13,060 bases of DNA from an uncultured Roseburia sp. (GCA_946055175.1 CAMGET010000010.1:1-13060); one strand, 5' to 3'; shown: positions 1 through 8,150, counted from the stretch's first letter. A program made the numbers and translations. Notes: generated from the sequence alone by a model not told the origin.

Positions 1-429
1 ACTTGTGTATCAGAAGATAAAGAACAGGCAGTCGGTTTTCTTATGCAAAAGCTTGCAGTTCCAAATGTACAGTTTGATTATTATAAAGCGCGTGGCTTAA
101 ACCCTGAGACGGAATATCGTTTTACAAATCGAGAGCTGAAGTTTAATATCAAAGAGTTTGGAAGCCTTGTCAATATGGTTTCACCGGTGCAATTGAAGCA
201 GGATTCCATGATGCATAATCTGGTGGCTAAATTTGTAAAGATGGATAGCGAAAAAGAGGATTGCACGGCATTCGGAGATGCGTTAATGTATAGTGGTGTG
301 TATTTACAGCCTGCCTTTGGCGGAACGGGTTATAATGAGCAGGTGCGTTATTTTCAGGATTTCTCATCCAGAATGTATTTTATAGAAAGTGTAGAAGAAA
401 AGAGGGAAGATACGGATGATTCGATTTAA
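1..429 (+). CDS. Alpha-galactosidase, GH36 type, C-terminal fragment (5' end outside window)
   Basis: The reading frame is open from base 1, so this is the last 142 codons of a larger gene, not a short protein starting at the ATG at 43. The segment YYKARGLNPETEYRF resembles the GLDPDALYRV-type stretch in the C-terminal beta-sandwich of GH36 alpha-galactosidases. GDALMYSGVYL resembles their GDELMNIGLPL motif, and FQDFSSRMYFIE their closing SR-[LMV] strand. By family, the enzyme would hydrolyse terminal alpha-1,6-galactosides such as melibiose or raffinose, probably in the cytoplasm. The catalytic aspartates lie upstream of the window and cannot be checked. The last 14 bases overlap the start of the next gene, suggesting cotranscription. 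GH31 or another alpha-glycosidase is the main alternative. Confidence 0.8.
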   Translation, partial: TCVSEDKEQAVGFLMQKLAVPNVQFDYYKARGLNPETEYRFTNRELKFNIKEFGSLVNMVSPVQLKQDSMMHNLVAKFVKMDSEKEDCTAFGDALMYSGVYLQPAFGGTGYNEQVRYFQDFSSRMYFIESVEEKREDTDDSI

Positions 430-1453
430 CAGTGATTACACCGAGGGGTGCCATCCGGCCATTTTAAAACGGCTGGCAGAGACAAACATGGAACAGACCG
501 GAGGATATGGCGTGGATGAACATTGTAAACATGCAGCAGAATTGATTAAAGAAGCGTGTGCCGCTCCAAATGCGAGTGTGCATTTTCTGGTGGGAGGTAC
601 CCAGACAAATGTGACTGTCATTTCTGCAGCGTTAAAGCATTATCAGGGTGTCATTACTGCCAATACAGGGCATATTAATGTGCATGAGACAGGTGCGTTA
701 GAAGCCTGCGGACATAAGTGCCTGGTGATTGATACACCGGATGGCAAGTTAACGGCGGAACAGATTGCTGCTTATACGGATGCCCATTTTGCAGATGATA
801 GTTTTGAACATGCGGTACAACCTAAAATGGTATATATTTCCAATCCGACGGAGGTTGGAACGATTTATAAGAAGGCAGAGCTTCAGGCAATTTATGATGC
901 GTGTCAGGCACGGGGATTATATCTGTTTTTGGACGGAGCAAGACTGGGCTATGGGCTTGCATCCAGAGAGAATGATCTGACGCTTGCTGATATAGCGGAA
1001 CTGACCGATGTTTTCTATATTGGAGGAACCAAGGTGGGAGCATTGTTCGGCGAAGCGGTTGTGATAACGAACGATGCCTTAAAAACGGATTTTCGATATA
1101 ACATCAAACAGCACGGAGGGATGCTTGCAAAGGGACGTCTGCTTGGGATTCAGTTTGAAACTTTATTTGAAGATGACCGCTATATGGAAATATCCCGACA
1201 TGCGGCTCGGTTGGCTGAGAAGTTAAAAGATGAGTTGACTGCATTTGGAGTTACGTTTATGATTGCTTCCCCTTCTAACCAGCAGTTCCCCATACTGCCA
1301 AATGCAGTTTTGGAAAAGCTGAGCGAATCTTATGCTTTTGAATTCAATAAAAAGATAGATGATACCCATAGTGCAGTTCGTTTCTGCACCAGTTGGGCCA
1401 CTAAGGAAGAAAATGTGGATGCGCTGATTGCGGATATCAAAAAATTACTGTAA
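416..1453 (+). CDS. ltaE: Low-specificity L-threonine aldolase-like PLP enzyme (beta-eliminating lyase family)
   Basis: This 345-residue fold-type I PLP enzyme has the usual length for threonine aldolases, which cleave L-threonine or L-allo-threonine to glycine and acetaldehyde. Visible landmarks are an N-terminal SDYTEGCHP segment in the position of the usual substrate-contacting start, VGGTQTN at 59-65 (phosphate-binding loop), H90 in HINVHETGA (expected to stack on the PLP ring), FLDGAR with D173 (pyridine nitrogen), and GGTKVG with K206 as the likely Schiff-base lysine. The start at 416 has GAGGGA at 402-407, eight bases upstream, and overlaps the alpha-galactosidase by 14 bp, which implies translational coupling. 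An asparaginase gene follows after 18 bp, so the pair may serve amino-acid catabolism. Another beta-eliminating lyase of the same family cannot be excluded; the exact substrate is inferred. Confidence 0.87.
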   Translation: MIRFNSDYTEGCHPAILKRLAETNMEQTGGYGVDEHCKHAAELIKEACAAPNASVHFLVGGTQTNVTVISAALKHYQGVITANTGHINVHETGALEACGHKCLVIDTPDGKLTAEQIAAYTDAHFADDSFEHAVQPKMVYISNPTEVGTIYKKAELQAIYDACQARGLYLFLDGARLGYGLASRENDLTLADIAELTDVFYIGGTKVGALFGEAVVITNDALKTDFRYNIKQHGGMLAKGRLLGIQFETLFEDDRYMEISRHAARLAEKLKDELTAFGVTFMIASPSNQQFPILPNAVLEKLSESYAFEFNKKIDDTHSAVRFCTSWATKEENVDALIADIKKLL

Positions 1454-1471
1454 GAGGATTAACGGGCAGAT

Positions 1472-2482
1472 ATGAAGAAAGTACTTTTGATTGCTACAGG
1501 AGGAACGATTGCGTCAAAACGTTCCCATCATGGATTAAAACCAAAGATTACACCGGAAGAGCTGATTGGCTATATTCCGCAGGTGCAGTCTTTTTGTGAG
1601 GTAGATACGGTTCAGCTTCTGAATCTGGACAGTACCAATATGGAGCCAAAGCATTGGAAGATGATGGTGCATACCATCAGAGAACATTATGATGCCTATG
1701 ACGGCTTTGTGATTGCCCATGGGACGGATACGATGGCATATACAGCAGCCGCGTTGTCTTATATGATTCAGAATTCAAAGAAACCGATTGTAATCACAGG
1801 GGCACAAAAGCCGATTGATTTGGAGATTACAGACGCAAAATCAAATTTGATTGACAGCTTTTTGTATGCATCGGATGAAGCTTCCCAGGGTGTGCAGATT
1901 GTGTTTGACGGAAAAGTAATTGCTGGCACCAGAGCGAAAAAAGTGCGCTCAAAAAGCTATAATGCATTTTCAAGCATTGATTATCCGAGCCTTGCCATGA
2001 TTCAGGACATGAATATTATGCGTTATATACCGATGATTCCTTTCAAGGAGGAAGTGCATTTTTACGAAGAGATGAATGATAACATTTATCTGATGAAAAT
2101 GATTCCGGGTATGCAGGCGAAGCTGCTTGAAAGTATTTTTGCACAGTATGACAGTATTGTGGTGGAAAGCTTTGGCGTAGGTGGTATTCCAAAGTCTATT
2201 TCAGAGGATTTCTTCCGTCTGTGCAAGCAGTATCCGGAAAAACTCGTGGTGATGGCGACTCAGGTTGCTCATGAAGGCAGTGACATGACTGTTTACGAAG
2301 TGGGACGGGACATTAAAGAAGAATGCAGCATTTTAGAGTCCTATGATATGACCTTGGAATCTGTGATTGCAAAGCTTATGTGGATACTTGGAAACAAAGC
2401 GGAATTAGAAGGAAATGTAGAAGATATCTTCTACAAAAGCATTAATTATGATTTGATTTTTGGAAAAAATCGAAAATGTTAA
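1472..2482 (+). CDS. ansA: L-asparaginase, type I (cytoplasmic)
   Basis: A 336-residue protein of the asparaginase/glutaminase family, which hydrolyses L-asparagine to aspartate and ammonia. The first catalytic motif ATGGTIAS gives nucleophile T12. The binding segment LDSTNM contains S54. The second motif HGTDTMAYTA at 83-92 supplies T85 and D86, and VITGAQKPI follows. There is no signal peptide, and the length matches type I cytoplasmic enzymes, not the secreted high-affinity type II. The start codon is near the beginning of the first beta strand, as expected, although the ribosome binding site (GAGG at 1454-1457) is rather distant. No hairpin terminator is visible after the stop; the promoter of the next unit begins 9 bases later, so read-through into the T-box leader is possible. 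The Gln versus Asn preference cannot be read from sequence. Confidence 0.92.
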   Translation: MKKVLLIATGGTIASKRSHHGLKPKITPEELIGYIPQVQSFCEVDTVQLLNLDSTNMEPKHWKMMVHTIREHYDAYDGFVIAHGTDTMAYTAAALSYMIQNSKKPIVITGAQKPIDLEITDAKSNLIDSFLYASDEASQGVQIVFDGKVIAGTRAKKVRSKSYNAFSSIDYPSLAMIQDMNIMRYIPMIPFKEEVHFYEEMNDNIYLMKMIPGMQAKLLESIFAQYDSIVVESFGVGGIPKSISEDFFRLCKQYPEKLVVMATQVAHEGSDMTVYEVGRDIKEECSILESYDMTLESVIAKLMWILGNKAELEGNVEDIFYKSINYDLIFGKNRKC

Positions 2483-2490
2483 AAAACTTC

Positions 2491-2519
2491 TTGACAAAAC
2501 TACGTTAAAGTATTAAAGT
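2491..2519 (+). promoter_or_regulatory. Promoter of the T-box-controlled ABC transporter operon
   Basis: A consensus -35 box TTGACA lies at 2491-2496. A 17-bp spacer leads to TAAAGT at 2514-2519 (four of six matches to TATAAT). A TATAAC lies slightly further on at 2519-2524 but would need a 22-bp spacer. Transcription from here would start just before the T-box Stem I, as expected. Confidence 0.65.
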
Positions 2520-2534
2520 ATAACCCATAAGAAA

Positions 2535-2795
2535 AACCGTTGAGAAAGAGTAGTAGGTATTTCACTGATATTACAGAGAGCTGCAGGCGGTGGAATTGCA
2601 GTATGGAAGGTTTTACTGAATGGACTTTCGAGGGTGACCTGAACTGATAGTAGGAGTCACCGGGAACCGGACCCGTTATCAATCCGGCATGTATGATAGT
2701 ACATGAATGAGTGGACATAGTTTGTCAAGATGAGTGGTACCGCGATAATAATGAATTTTATTACCGTCTCAAGCAATAGCTTGAGGCGGTTTTTT
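2535..2795 (+). ncRNA. T-box riboswitch leader, specifier UGG (tryptophan)
   Basis: All main T-box parts are visible. Stem I base: GAAAG (2544-2548) pairs with CTTTC (2625-2629). Next to it is AGTA (2549-2552), and on the 3' side GAA (2618-2620) is followed by codon TGG (2621-2623) and a conserved purine A2624, the usual GAA-codon-A arrangement. The distal part has the GAGAG bulge and a CTGCA/TGCAG helix capped by GGTGGAA. Stem II is GGTGAC (2633-2638) with GTCACC (2656-2661), followed by the CGGGAACCGGACCCG pseudoknot region. A hairpin CATGTA/TACATG (2688-2705) may be Stem III. The T-box bulge TGGTACC (2735-2741) sits between GAG/CTC and GCG/CGT helices that use bases of the terminator's 5' arm. 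Uncharged tRNA-Trp is inferred to stabilise this antiterminator and switch the downstream importer on. Confidence 0.93.
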
Positions 2796-2796
2796 A
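2763..2796 (+). terminator. Intrinsic terminator of the T-box leader
   Basis: A 10-bp stem pairs CCGTCTCAAG (2764-2773) with CTTGAGGCGG (2780-2789), with one G-T pair and the loop CAATAG. A run of six T follows at 2790-2795. The bases 2765-2770 are shared with the antiterminator, giving the expected mutually exclusive folds. Confidence 0.93.
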
Positions 2797-2874
2797 TTAG
2801 GTTTCGCTTATAAAAGCTCAAGGAAAACGGTCTTTCTTACAAATATTAATTTTTTAATTTTGGAGGAAAAGACA

Positions 2875-3906
2875 ATGAAAAGAAAAGTAATGGCAATCGT
2901 ATTAACAATGGCAATGGCAGTAGCAGGTATGTGCGGATGTGGAAAAGCAGCAGACAGCGGTACATCAAATGATACTGTTTATAAAGTAGGCATCGTACAA
3001 TATGTGGATGACGCTTCCCTAAACCAGATTGAAAAAGCGATTCAGGCAGAATTAGATGCAAAGGGTGTAGAATATGGTGTTACCTTTGATTACCAGGATT
3101 ATACCTTTAACGGTCAGGCTGATCAGTCCATTCTGATGCAGATTGCAGCAGATTTAATTGCAGATGAAGTAGATATTATCATTCCAATCGCAACACCGAC
3201 TGCAGTTGTTATGCAGAGCGCGACCGAAGAAAATCAGATTCCGATTGTATTCTCGGCAGTATCAGATCCGGTTGGAGCAGGACTAGTAGCAACAAACGAA
3301 GCACCGGGAGCAAATATTACAGGAACTTCGGATGCAATAGATACAGATGCAATTATGAATTTAATCGTAACAGCAAATCCGGATACAGCAAAAATCGGAC
3401 TTTTATATGACAAGAGTCAGGCATCTTCCTTAGGCTCAATTGAAGATGCAAAGGCATATTGCGAAGCAAATAATATTGCATATGTAGAAAAAACAGGTAC
3501 GACAGTTGCGGAGATTCAGGCAGCAGCAGATGCACTTGTAGCAGAAGGTGTGGATGCTGTATTTACTCCTCAGGATAATACAGTTATGACAGCAGAACTT
3601 GCTATTTTTGAGAAGTTTACAGAAGCAGGTATTCCACATTATACAGGTGCTGATTCCTTTGCATTAAATGGTGCATTTTTAGGTTTTGGTGTGAATTATG
3701 AGAACCTTGGAACCAAAACAGCAGATATGGCAGTAGAAATCCTTGTCAATGGAGCAAAACCGGCTGAAATGGCAGTGCAGACACTGGCAGACGGTATTAT
3801 CACAGTAAACACCGAAACAGCAGAAGCTGTTGGAATTGATTATTCTGTTTTTAAAGATTTATGTTCAGAATTGATTGAAACAGTAACAGCAGAAGAGTTC
3901 GAATAA
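2875..3906 (+). CDS. trpX: ABC transporter substrate-binding lipoprotein, TrpX-like (ABC_sub_bind family)
   Basis: The chosen start is the ATG at 2875, giving 343 residues. A TTG at 2860 would extend it by five codons but would bury the ribosome binding site GGAGG (2862-2866). Residues 1-21 form a lipoprotein-type signal, MKRK followed by a hydrophobic stretch. Cysteines occur at 20 and 22, and C22 (after MCG) is the likelier lipidation site, though the lipobox is not canonical. The mature part has two Rossmann-like lobes with family signatures: VGIVQYVDDASLNQ, PIATPTAVVMQSAT, IPIVFSAVSDPVGAGLV and GANITGTSD. This is the COG2984/PF04392 type, distinct from the common amino-acid-binding SBP families. 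In Firmicutes such proteins form the trpXYZ importer, often under T-box control. The UGG specifier upstream argues for tryptophan as ligand; this is inference, as no ligand residues were verified. Confidence 0.88.
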   Translation: MKRKVMAIVLTMAMAVAGMCGCGKAADSGTSNDTVYKVGIVQYVDDASLNQIEKAIQAELDAKGVEYGVTFDYQDYTFNGQADQSILMQIAADLIADEVDIIIPIATPTAVVMQSATEENQIPIVFSAVSDPVGAGLVATNEAPGANITGTSDAIDTDAIMNLIVTANPDTAKIGLLYDKSQASSLGSIEDAKAYCEANNIAYVEKTGTTVAEIQAAADALVAEGVDAVFTPQDNTVMTAELAIFEKFTEAGIPHYTGADSFALNGAFLGFGVNYENLGTKTADMAVEILVNGAKPAEMAVQTLADGIITVNTETAEAVGIDYSVFKDLCSELIETVTAEEFE

Positions 3907-3934
3907 TAATTTGTAAAGAAAAAGGAAAAACAGT

Positions 3935-4903
3935 ATGGGATCTATCATTACGTTGTCCATTGTACAAAGTGCATTAGAATTGGGATTTATTTATGCGTTG
4001 GTTGCGTTGGCGTTATTTATCTCATTTTCAATTTTAAATATTGCTGATTTATCGACAGACGGGTGCTTTACCTTAGGCTGTGCAGTCTGTGCAACCGTAA
4101 CGTTAGCCGGACATCCGGTGCTGGCGCTGCTTGCTGCAATGGCGGCAGGAATGTGTTCCGGATTTGTGACCGCATTTTTGCAGACGAAAATGGGAATCCA
4201 GTCGATTCTTGCGGGAATTATTGTAAATACCGGATTATACACGATTAACATTGCAGTCATGGGATTTGCTTCCAATGTCAATTTGTTTAACTGTAAATCC
4301 ATTTTTACCTGGGCAAAGGAGAGCATTGGAGGAACCTGGTATAAATTGATTGTGGCAGCAGGCATTGTAGTATTGGCAGGAATTGTGATTTCCTTTTTCT
4401 TAAATACCAGACTGGGGCTTTCTATTCGCGCAACCGGAGACAATCCGGACATGGTGCGGGCTTCCAGTATCAATACAGGACTGATGATTACCATCGGACT
4501 TTGTGTATCGAATGCACTGACTGCTTTATCCGGAGGACTTTTGGCGCAGTACCAGAAGTCCTGCGATATCAATTTAGGAACCGGAATGGTGACGATTGCA
4601 TTGGCGAGTCTTATCATTGGCGAATCAATTCTTGGAAAAGGCAGTATGATAAAAAGAGTTCTTGGCGTTATGTTCGGAAGTTGTCTATACCGCTTCATTG
4701 TAGCGGTTGCGCTTCGTTTAAATGTACCGGCAGAATGTTTAAAATTGGTATCCGCATTGATTGTCGCAATTGCAATCGCCCTGCCTTATTTGAAAAAGCA
4801 GTCTGCTTTTTATCAGCAGAAGCGGAAGGCAAAAGCAAAGAACCAGGAATATATTGAGGAAATTAAGGCAGAGATTGCTACGAAAGAAGGAGGGAAGGCA
4901 TAA
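3935..4903 (+). CDS. trpY: ABC transporter permease, TrpY-like
   Basis: This 322-residue integral membrane protein contains about eight to nine hydrophobic segments, from residues 8-33 to 270-284, followed by a charged, lysine-rich cytoplasmic tail (285-322). The stretch TRLGLSIRATGDNPDMVRASSINT at 158-181 is the signature of the BPD_transp_2 permease class (COG4120), shared with branched-chain amino-acid and sugar permeases, and probably contacts the ATPase. It lies 28 bp after the binding-protein gene and its stop codon directly abuts the start of the ATPase gene, so the three are translated from one message. It would form the membrane pore of the predicted tryptophan importer, probably as a homodimer because no second permease gene is present. 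Confidence 0.9.
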   Translation: MGSIITLSIVQSALELGFIYALVALALFISFSILNIADLSTDGCFTLGCAVCATVTLAGHPVLALLAAMAAGMCSGFVTAFLQTKMGIQSILAGIIVNTGLYTINIAVMGFASNVNLFNCKSIFTWAKESIGGTWYKLIVAAGIVVLAGIVISFFLNTRLGLSIRATGDNPDMVRASSINTGLMITIGLCVSNALTALSGGLLAQYQKSCDINLGTGMVTIALASLIIGESILGKGSMIKRVLGVMFGSCLYRFIVAVALRLNVPAECLKLVSALIVAIAIALPYLKKQSAFYQQKRKAKAKNQEYIEEIKAEIATKEGGKA

Positions 4904-5734
4904 ATGGCAGAGAAAAATATGCTTATAATGAAGCATGTTACGAAGACCTTCAATCCGGGAACCGTGAATGAAAAGTGTGCGTTAAAGGATGTGAACCTTA
5001 CCTTAAAGGAAGGAGATTTTGCAACCATCGTAGGAAGTAACGGTGCAGGAAAATCTACATTGTTTAATGCCATTACAGGTACATTTTTTGCAGACAAAGG
5101 TCTGATTATGCTGGATGGTGAGGATATTACCTATCAGAAAGAGCATGTGAGAAGCAAAGTCATCGGTCATCTGTTTCAGGACCCGCTTAAGGGAACCGCA
5201 CCTCATATGACGATTGAAGAAAATATGGCATTGGCATATCTGCGTACAACGACTTCAAAGAATGCCTATTTCAGCCGTATCAAGTCGGCAGACAAAAAGA
5301 AGTTCAGGGAACAGTTAGCGCTCTTAGATATGGGATTAGAGGACCGCATGAAGCAGCCTGTGGGACTTCTTTCCGGTGGACAGCGACAGGCATTGACACT
5401 TTTGATGGCGACGATGGTGACACCAAAGATTTTACTGTTAGATGAACATACGGCGGCATTAGATCCTGCTACGGCAGAAAAAGTGTTGGATCTTACGAAA
5501 AGAATTGTGGCGGAGCGGAATATTACCTGCCTTATGGTGACACACAATATGCATCAGGCATTAGAGCTTGGTAACCGAACGCTAATGATGGATGCCGGAA
5601 ATATTGTGCTTGATATTGCCGGGGAAGAGCGAAAACAAATGACGGTGGACCATCTTTTAGAACAGTTTGCCGTCCATGCCGGGAAAGAACTGGATAATGA
5701 CCGGATTCTTTTTTCCAAGGTGGAAGAAAAATAA
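4904..5734 (+). CDS. trpZ: ABC transporter ATP-binding protein, TrpZ-like
   Basis: A complete 276-residue ABC ATPase (COG1101 type). It shows Walker A GSNGAGKST at 44-52 with K50, Q-loop Q92 in LFQDP, signature LSGGQRQA at 156-163, Walker B ILLLDE at 176-181 with catalytic E181, D-loop AALDP, and switch histidine H214 in VTHNMHQAL. The residue after the Walker B glutamate is H (DEHTAALDP) where many ABC proteins have P; DEHTAALDP is common in this subgroup. The start codon immediately follows the permease stop, with the ribosome binding site GGAGGG inside the permease gene. It powers import through the adjacent permease. A hairpin at 5755-5791 closes the operon. Confidence 0.93.
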   Translation: MAEKNMLIMKHVTKTFNPGTVNEKCALKDVNLTLKEGDFATIVGSNGAGKSTLFNAITGTFFADKGLIMLDGEDITYQKEHVRSKVIGHLFQDPLKGTAPHMTIEENMALAYLRTTTSKNAYFSRIKSADKKKFREQLALLDMGLEDRMKQPVGLLSGGQRQALTLLMATMVTPKILLLDEHTAALDPATAEKVLDLTKRIVAERNITCLMVTHNMHQALELGNRTLMMDAGNIVLDIAGEERKQMTVDHLLEQFAVHAGKELDNDRILFSKVEEK

Positions 5735-5754
5735 CATGGAAAATTAAGAAAATA

Positions 5755-5791
5755 GAGGAAAAGACATTGAAAAATATTGTCTTTTCCTTTA
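5755..5791 (+). terminator. Probable intrinsic terminator after the importer operon
   Basis: GGAAAAGACA (5757-5766) pairs perfectly with TGTCTTTTCC (5778-5787) around an 11-base A/T-rich loop, with weaker flanking A-T pairs. Only a short T run (5788-5790, then ATTAT) follows, so termination may be incomplete. The hairpin sits 20 bp past the ATPase stop codon and about 80 bp before nfnA. Confidence 0.65.
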
Positions 5792-5873
5792 TTATGTTTA
5801 TTGAACGTTAAGTTTATAACAATATTTATATTCACGTAAAAGGGGATAAAAAATTATATTCAGGAGGGAAACT

Positions 5874-6752
5874 ATGTATCCAATCGTAAGAAGAGAGCAG
5901 TTGGCAGATAAGATTTATCTGATGGACGTAAAAGCTCCGCGTGTGGCACAGTACTGCGAACCGGGTCAGTTCGTAATTGTGAAAATTGATGAAGTGGGGG
6001 AAAGAATTCCATTAACAATCTGTGATTATAACAGAGCAGAAGGTACCATTACAATCGTATTCCAGGTTGTTGGTGCTTCCACACAGAGAATGGTAGATTT
6101 ACAGGTAGGGGATGCATTCCAGGATTTTGTCGGGCCACTTGGCTGTGCGTCTGATTTAATCGGCGAGGACGTTGAAGAATTAAAGAAAAAGAAAATCTTA
6201 TTTGTGGCTGGTGGTGTAGGTACCGCTCCGGTATACCCACAGGTAAAATGGTTACATGAACATGGCGTAGATTGTGATGTTATCATGGGTTCCAGAAGCA
6301 AAGATTTATTAATCTTAGAAGATGAGATGCGTGCAGTTTGCAAAAACCTTTATGTAACAACAGATGATGGTTCTTATGGCTTCAAGGGAACCGGTACCGC
6401 GCAGTTACAGGCACTCTGGGATGAAGGCGCCCGTTATGATCACTGTGTAGCAATCGGGCCGATGATTATGATGAAATTCGTATGTAAATTAACAAAAGAG
6501 CTTGGTATTCCGACCATCGTATCTATGAACCCAATTATGGTAGACGGAACCGGTATGTGTGGAGCATGCCGTTTAGTAGTTGGCGATCAGGTGAAATTTG
6601 CATGTGTAGACGGACCGGAGTTCGACGGACACTTAGTAGACTTTGATCAGGCCATGAGAAGACAGGCACAGTACAAGACCGAAGAAGGTCGTGCGATGCT
6701 TGCATTAGAAGAAGGCGACACACATCATGGCGGATGTGGACATTGCAATTAG
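5874..6752 (+). CDS. nfnA: NfnA-type ferredoxin-NADP+ oxidoreductase, small FAD/[2Fe-2S] subunit
   Basis: A 292-residue ferredoxin-NADP reductase-like protein, annotated variously as NfnA, SudB or a dihydroorotate dehydrogenase electron-transfer-like subunit. The FAD-binding domain has RIPLTICD at 44-51. The NAD-binding part begins with VAGGVGTAPVYPQ at 111-123. The [2Fe-2S] site is MVDGTGMCGACRLVVG with C229, C232 and C244; D224 fits the Asp-plus-three-Cys ligand set known for NfnA. In NfnAB the small subunit binds NAD(H) and passes electrons from bifurcation chemistry on the large subunit. The C-terminal tail ends in GGCGHC, with C288 and C291 outside the known cluster. The start has an excellent AGGAGGG at 5862-5868. 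I found no convincing promoter in the 80 bp upstream. nfnB follows after 12 bp. Confidence 0.9.
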   Translation: MYPIVRREQLADKIYLMDVKAPRVAQYCEPGQFVIVKIDEVGERIPLTICDYNRAEGTITIVFQVVGASTQRMVDLQVGDAFQDFVGPLGCASDLIGEDVEELKKKKILFVAGGVGTAPVYPQVKWLHEHGVDCDVIMGSRSKDLLILEDEMRAVCKNLYVTTDDGSYGFKGTGTAQLQALWDEGARYDHCVAIGPMIMMKFVCKLTKELGIPTIVSMNPIMVDGTGMCGACRLVVGDQVKFACVDGPEFDGHLVDFDQAMRRQAQYKTEEGRAMLALEEGDTHHGGCGHCN

Positions 6753-6764
6753 GAGGGGGAAACA

Positions 6765-8150
6765 ATGGACGTATTAAAAAGAGTACCGGTTCGTGAACAG
6801 GATGCAGTTGTCCGTTCAGCAAATTTTGAAGAAGTATGTTTAGGATATAATGAAGAAGAAGCAATGGCAGAGGCTGCCCGTTGCTTAGGTTGCAAAAATG
6901 CACAGTGTATGAAGGGCTGTCCGGTATCCATTGATATTCCGGGATTTATCGGTCAGGTAAAGGAAGGAAATTTTGAAGAAGCATACCAGATTATCAGTAA
7001 ATCTTCTGCACTTCCGGCTGTCTGTGGACGTGTCTGCCCGCAGGAGACACAGTGTGAAGGAAAATGTATCCGTGGTATTAAAGGGGAACCGGTTGCCATC
7101 GGTAAATTAGAGCGTTTTGTAGCAGACTGGGCAAGAGAACATGGAATCAAACCGGCAAAAGCGGAGAAGTTGAACGGACATAAGGTAGCCGTTATCGGTT
7201 CTGGCCCTGCAGGACTTACCTGTGCCGGAGATTTGGCTAAAATGGGTTATGACGTTACCATTTTTGAGGCATTACATGAGGCTGGCGGTGTATTAATTTA
7301 TGGTATTCCGGAATTCCGTCTTCCAAAGCAGAAGGTTGTTGCTGCAGAAGTAGAAAATGTAAAATCCTTAGGCGTTAAGATTGAAACAAACGTTGTCATT
7401 GGTAAGTCTGTTACAATTGATGAATTAATGGAAGAAGAAGGCTTTGAAGCTGTATTTATCGGTTCCGGTGCCGGTCTTCCGAAGTTTATGGGAATCCCTG
7501 GCGAACAGGCTATGGGTGTCTTCTCAGCCAATGAATTTTTAACAAGAAATAACCTGATGAAGGCTTTCTTAGAAGGCTATGATACCCCAATTAAAGCGGG
7601 TAAAAAGGTAATCGTTGTCGGTGGTGGTAACGTAGCAATGGATGCTGCAAGAACTGCTAAGAGACTTGGGGCAGAAGTACATATCGTTTATCGTCGTAGT
7701 GAAGAAGAACTTCCTGCACGAGTAGAAGAAGTACATCATGCAAAAGAAGAAGGAGTTATCTTTGATTTGCTTCAGAATCCAGTAGAGTTATTAGTAGATG
7801 AAGCCGGATGCGTAAAAGGTGCAAAGATTATTAAGATGGAACTCGGTGAGCCGGATGCTTCCGGTAGAAGAAGACCGGTTGAGGTTCCTGGCAGCGAATA
7901 TGAAATTGAAGCAGACGTTGTTATTATGTCTCTTGGTACATCACCAAATCCATTGATTTCTTCTACCACAAAGGGATTAGATGTCAATAAATGGAAATGT
8001 ATTGTAGCAGATGAAGCAAACGGTGCAACTTCTAAAGAAGGTGTCTATGCCGGCGGTGATGCCGTAACAGGTGCTGCGACCGTTATTCTTGCAATGGGAG
8101 CAGGAAAAGCAGCCGCTAAGGGTATTGATGAATACTTAAGCAATAAATAG
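6765..8150 (+). CDS. nfnB: NfnB-type large subunit (NADPH-dependent glutamate synthase small-chain homologue)
   Basis: This 461-residue flavoprotein is homologous to the GltD-like chain, often labelled gltA or sudA. The N-terminal domain carries two cysteine groups for [4Fe-4S] clusters: C40, C43, C48, C52 and C87, C91, C97, C101. The first dinucleotide fold VAVIGSGPAGLTCA begins at 141 for FAD. The second, VIVVGGGNVAMDAARTA at 282-298, binds NADP(H). GVYAGGDAVTGAATVILAMGAGKAAA at 427 onwards closes the FAD site. There is no glutamate synthase large subunit beside it, while the nfnA partner lies 12 bp upstream. The pair therefore fits NfnAB: reversible coupling of NADH and reduced ferredoxin to NADPH formation, in the cytoplasm. 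True electron bifurcation is inferred from the pairing, not proven by sequence. Confidence 0.92.
   Translation: MDVLKRVPVREQDAVVRSANFEEVCLGYNEEEAMAEAARCLGCKNAQCMKGCPVSIDIPGFIGQVKEGNFEEAYQIISKSSALPAVCGRVCPQETQCEGKCIRGIKGEPVAIGKLERFVADWAREHGIKPAKAEKLNGHKVAVIGSGPAGLTCAGDLAKMGYDVTIFEALHEAGGVLIYGIPEFRLPKQKVVAAEVENVKSLGVKIETNVVIGKSVTIDELMEEEGFEAVFIGSGAGLPKFMGIPGEQAMGVFSANEFLTRNNLMKAFLEGYDTPIKAGKKVIVVGGGNVAMDAARTAKRLGAEVHIVYRRSEEELPARVEEVHHAKEEGVIFDLLQNPVELLVDEAGCVKGAKIIKMELGEPDASGRRRPVEVPGSEYEIEADVVIMSLGTSPNPLISSTTKGLDVNKWKCIVADEANGATSKEGVYAGGDAVTGAATVILAMGAGKAAAKGIDEYLSNK

Noticed and set aside
2500..2718. 72-codon open frame on the minus strand before the transporter genes
   Set aside because: It is the antisense of the T-box leader, whose RNA motifs explain the sequence.
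2860..2874. TTG start extending the binding-protein lipoprotein by five residues
   Set aside because: The extension would overlap the GGAGG ribosome binding site of the ATG at 2875 and place charged residues before a normal signal peptide.
3991..4698. 235-codon open frame on the minus strand inside the permease gene
   Set aside because: It is antisense to a clear membrane-protein gene, has no ribosome binding site, and its composition is that of the opposite strand of a hydrophobic protein.
5801..5832. Promoter for nfnA with TTGAAC at 5801-5806
   Set aside because: The only reasonable -10 boxes (TTTATA, TATATT) are poor matches or wrongly spaced, so it is not listed.
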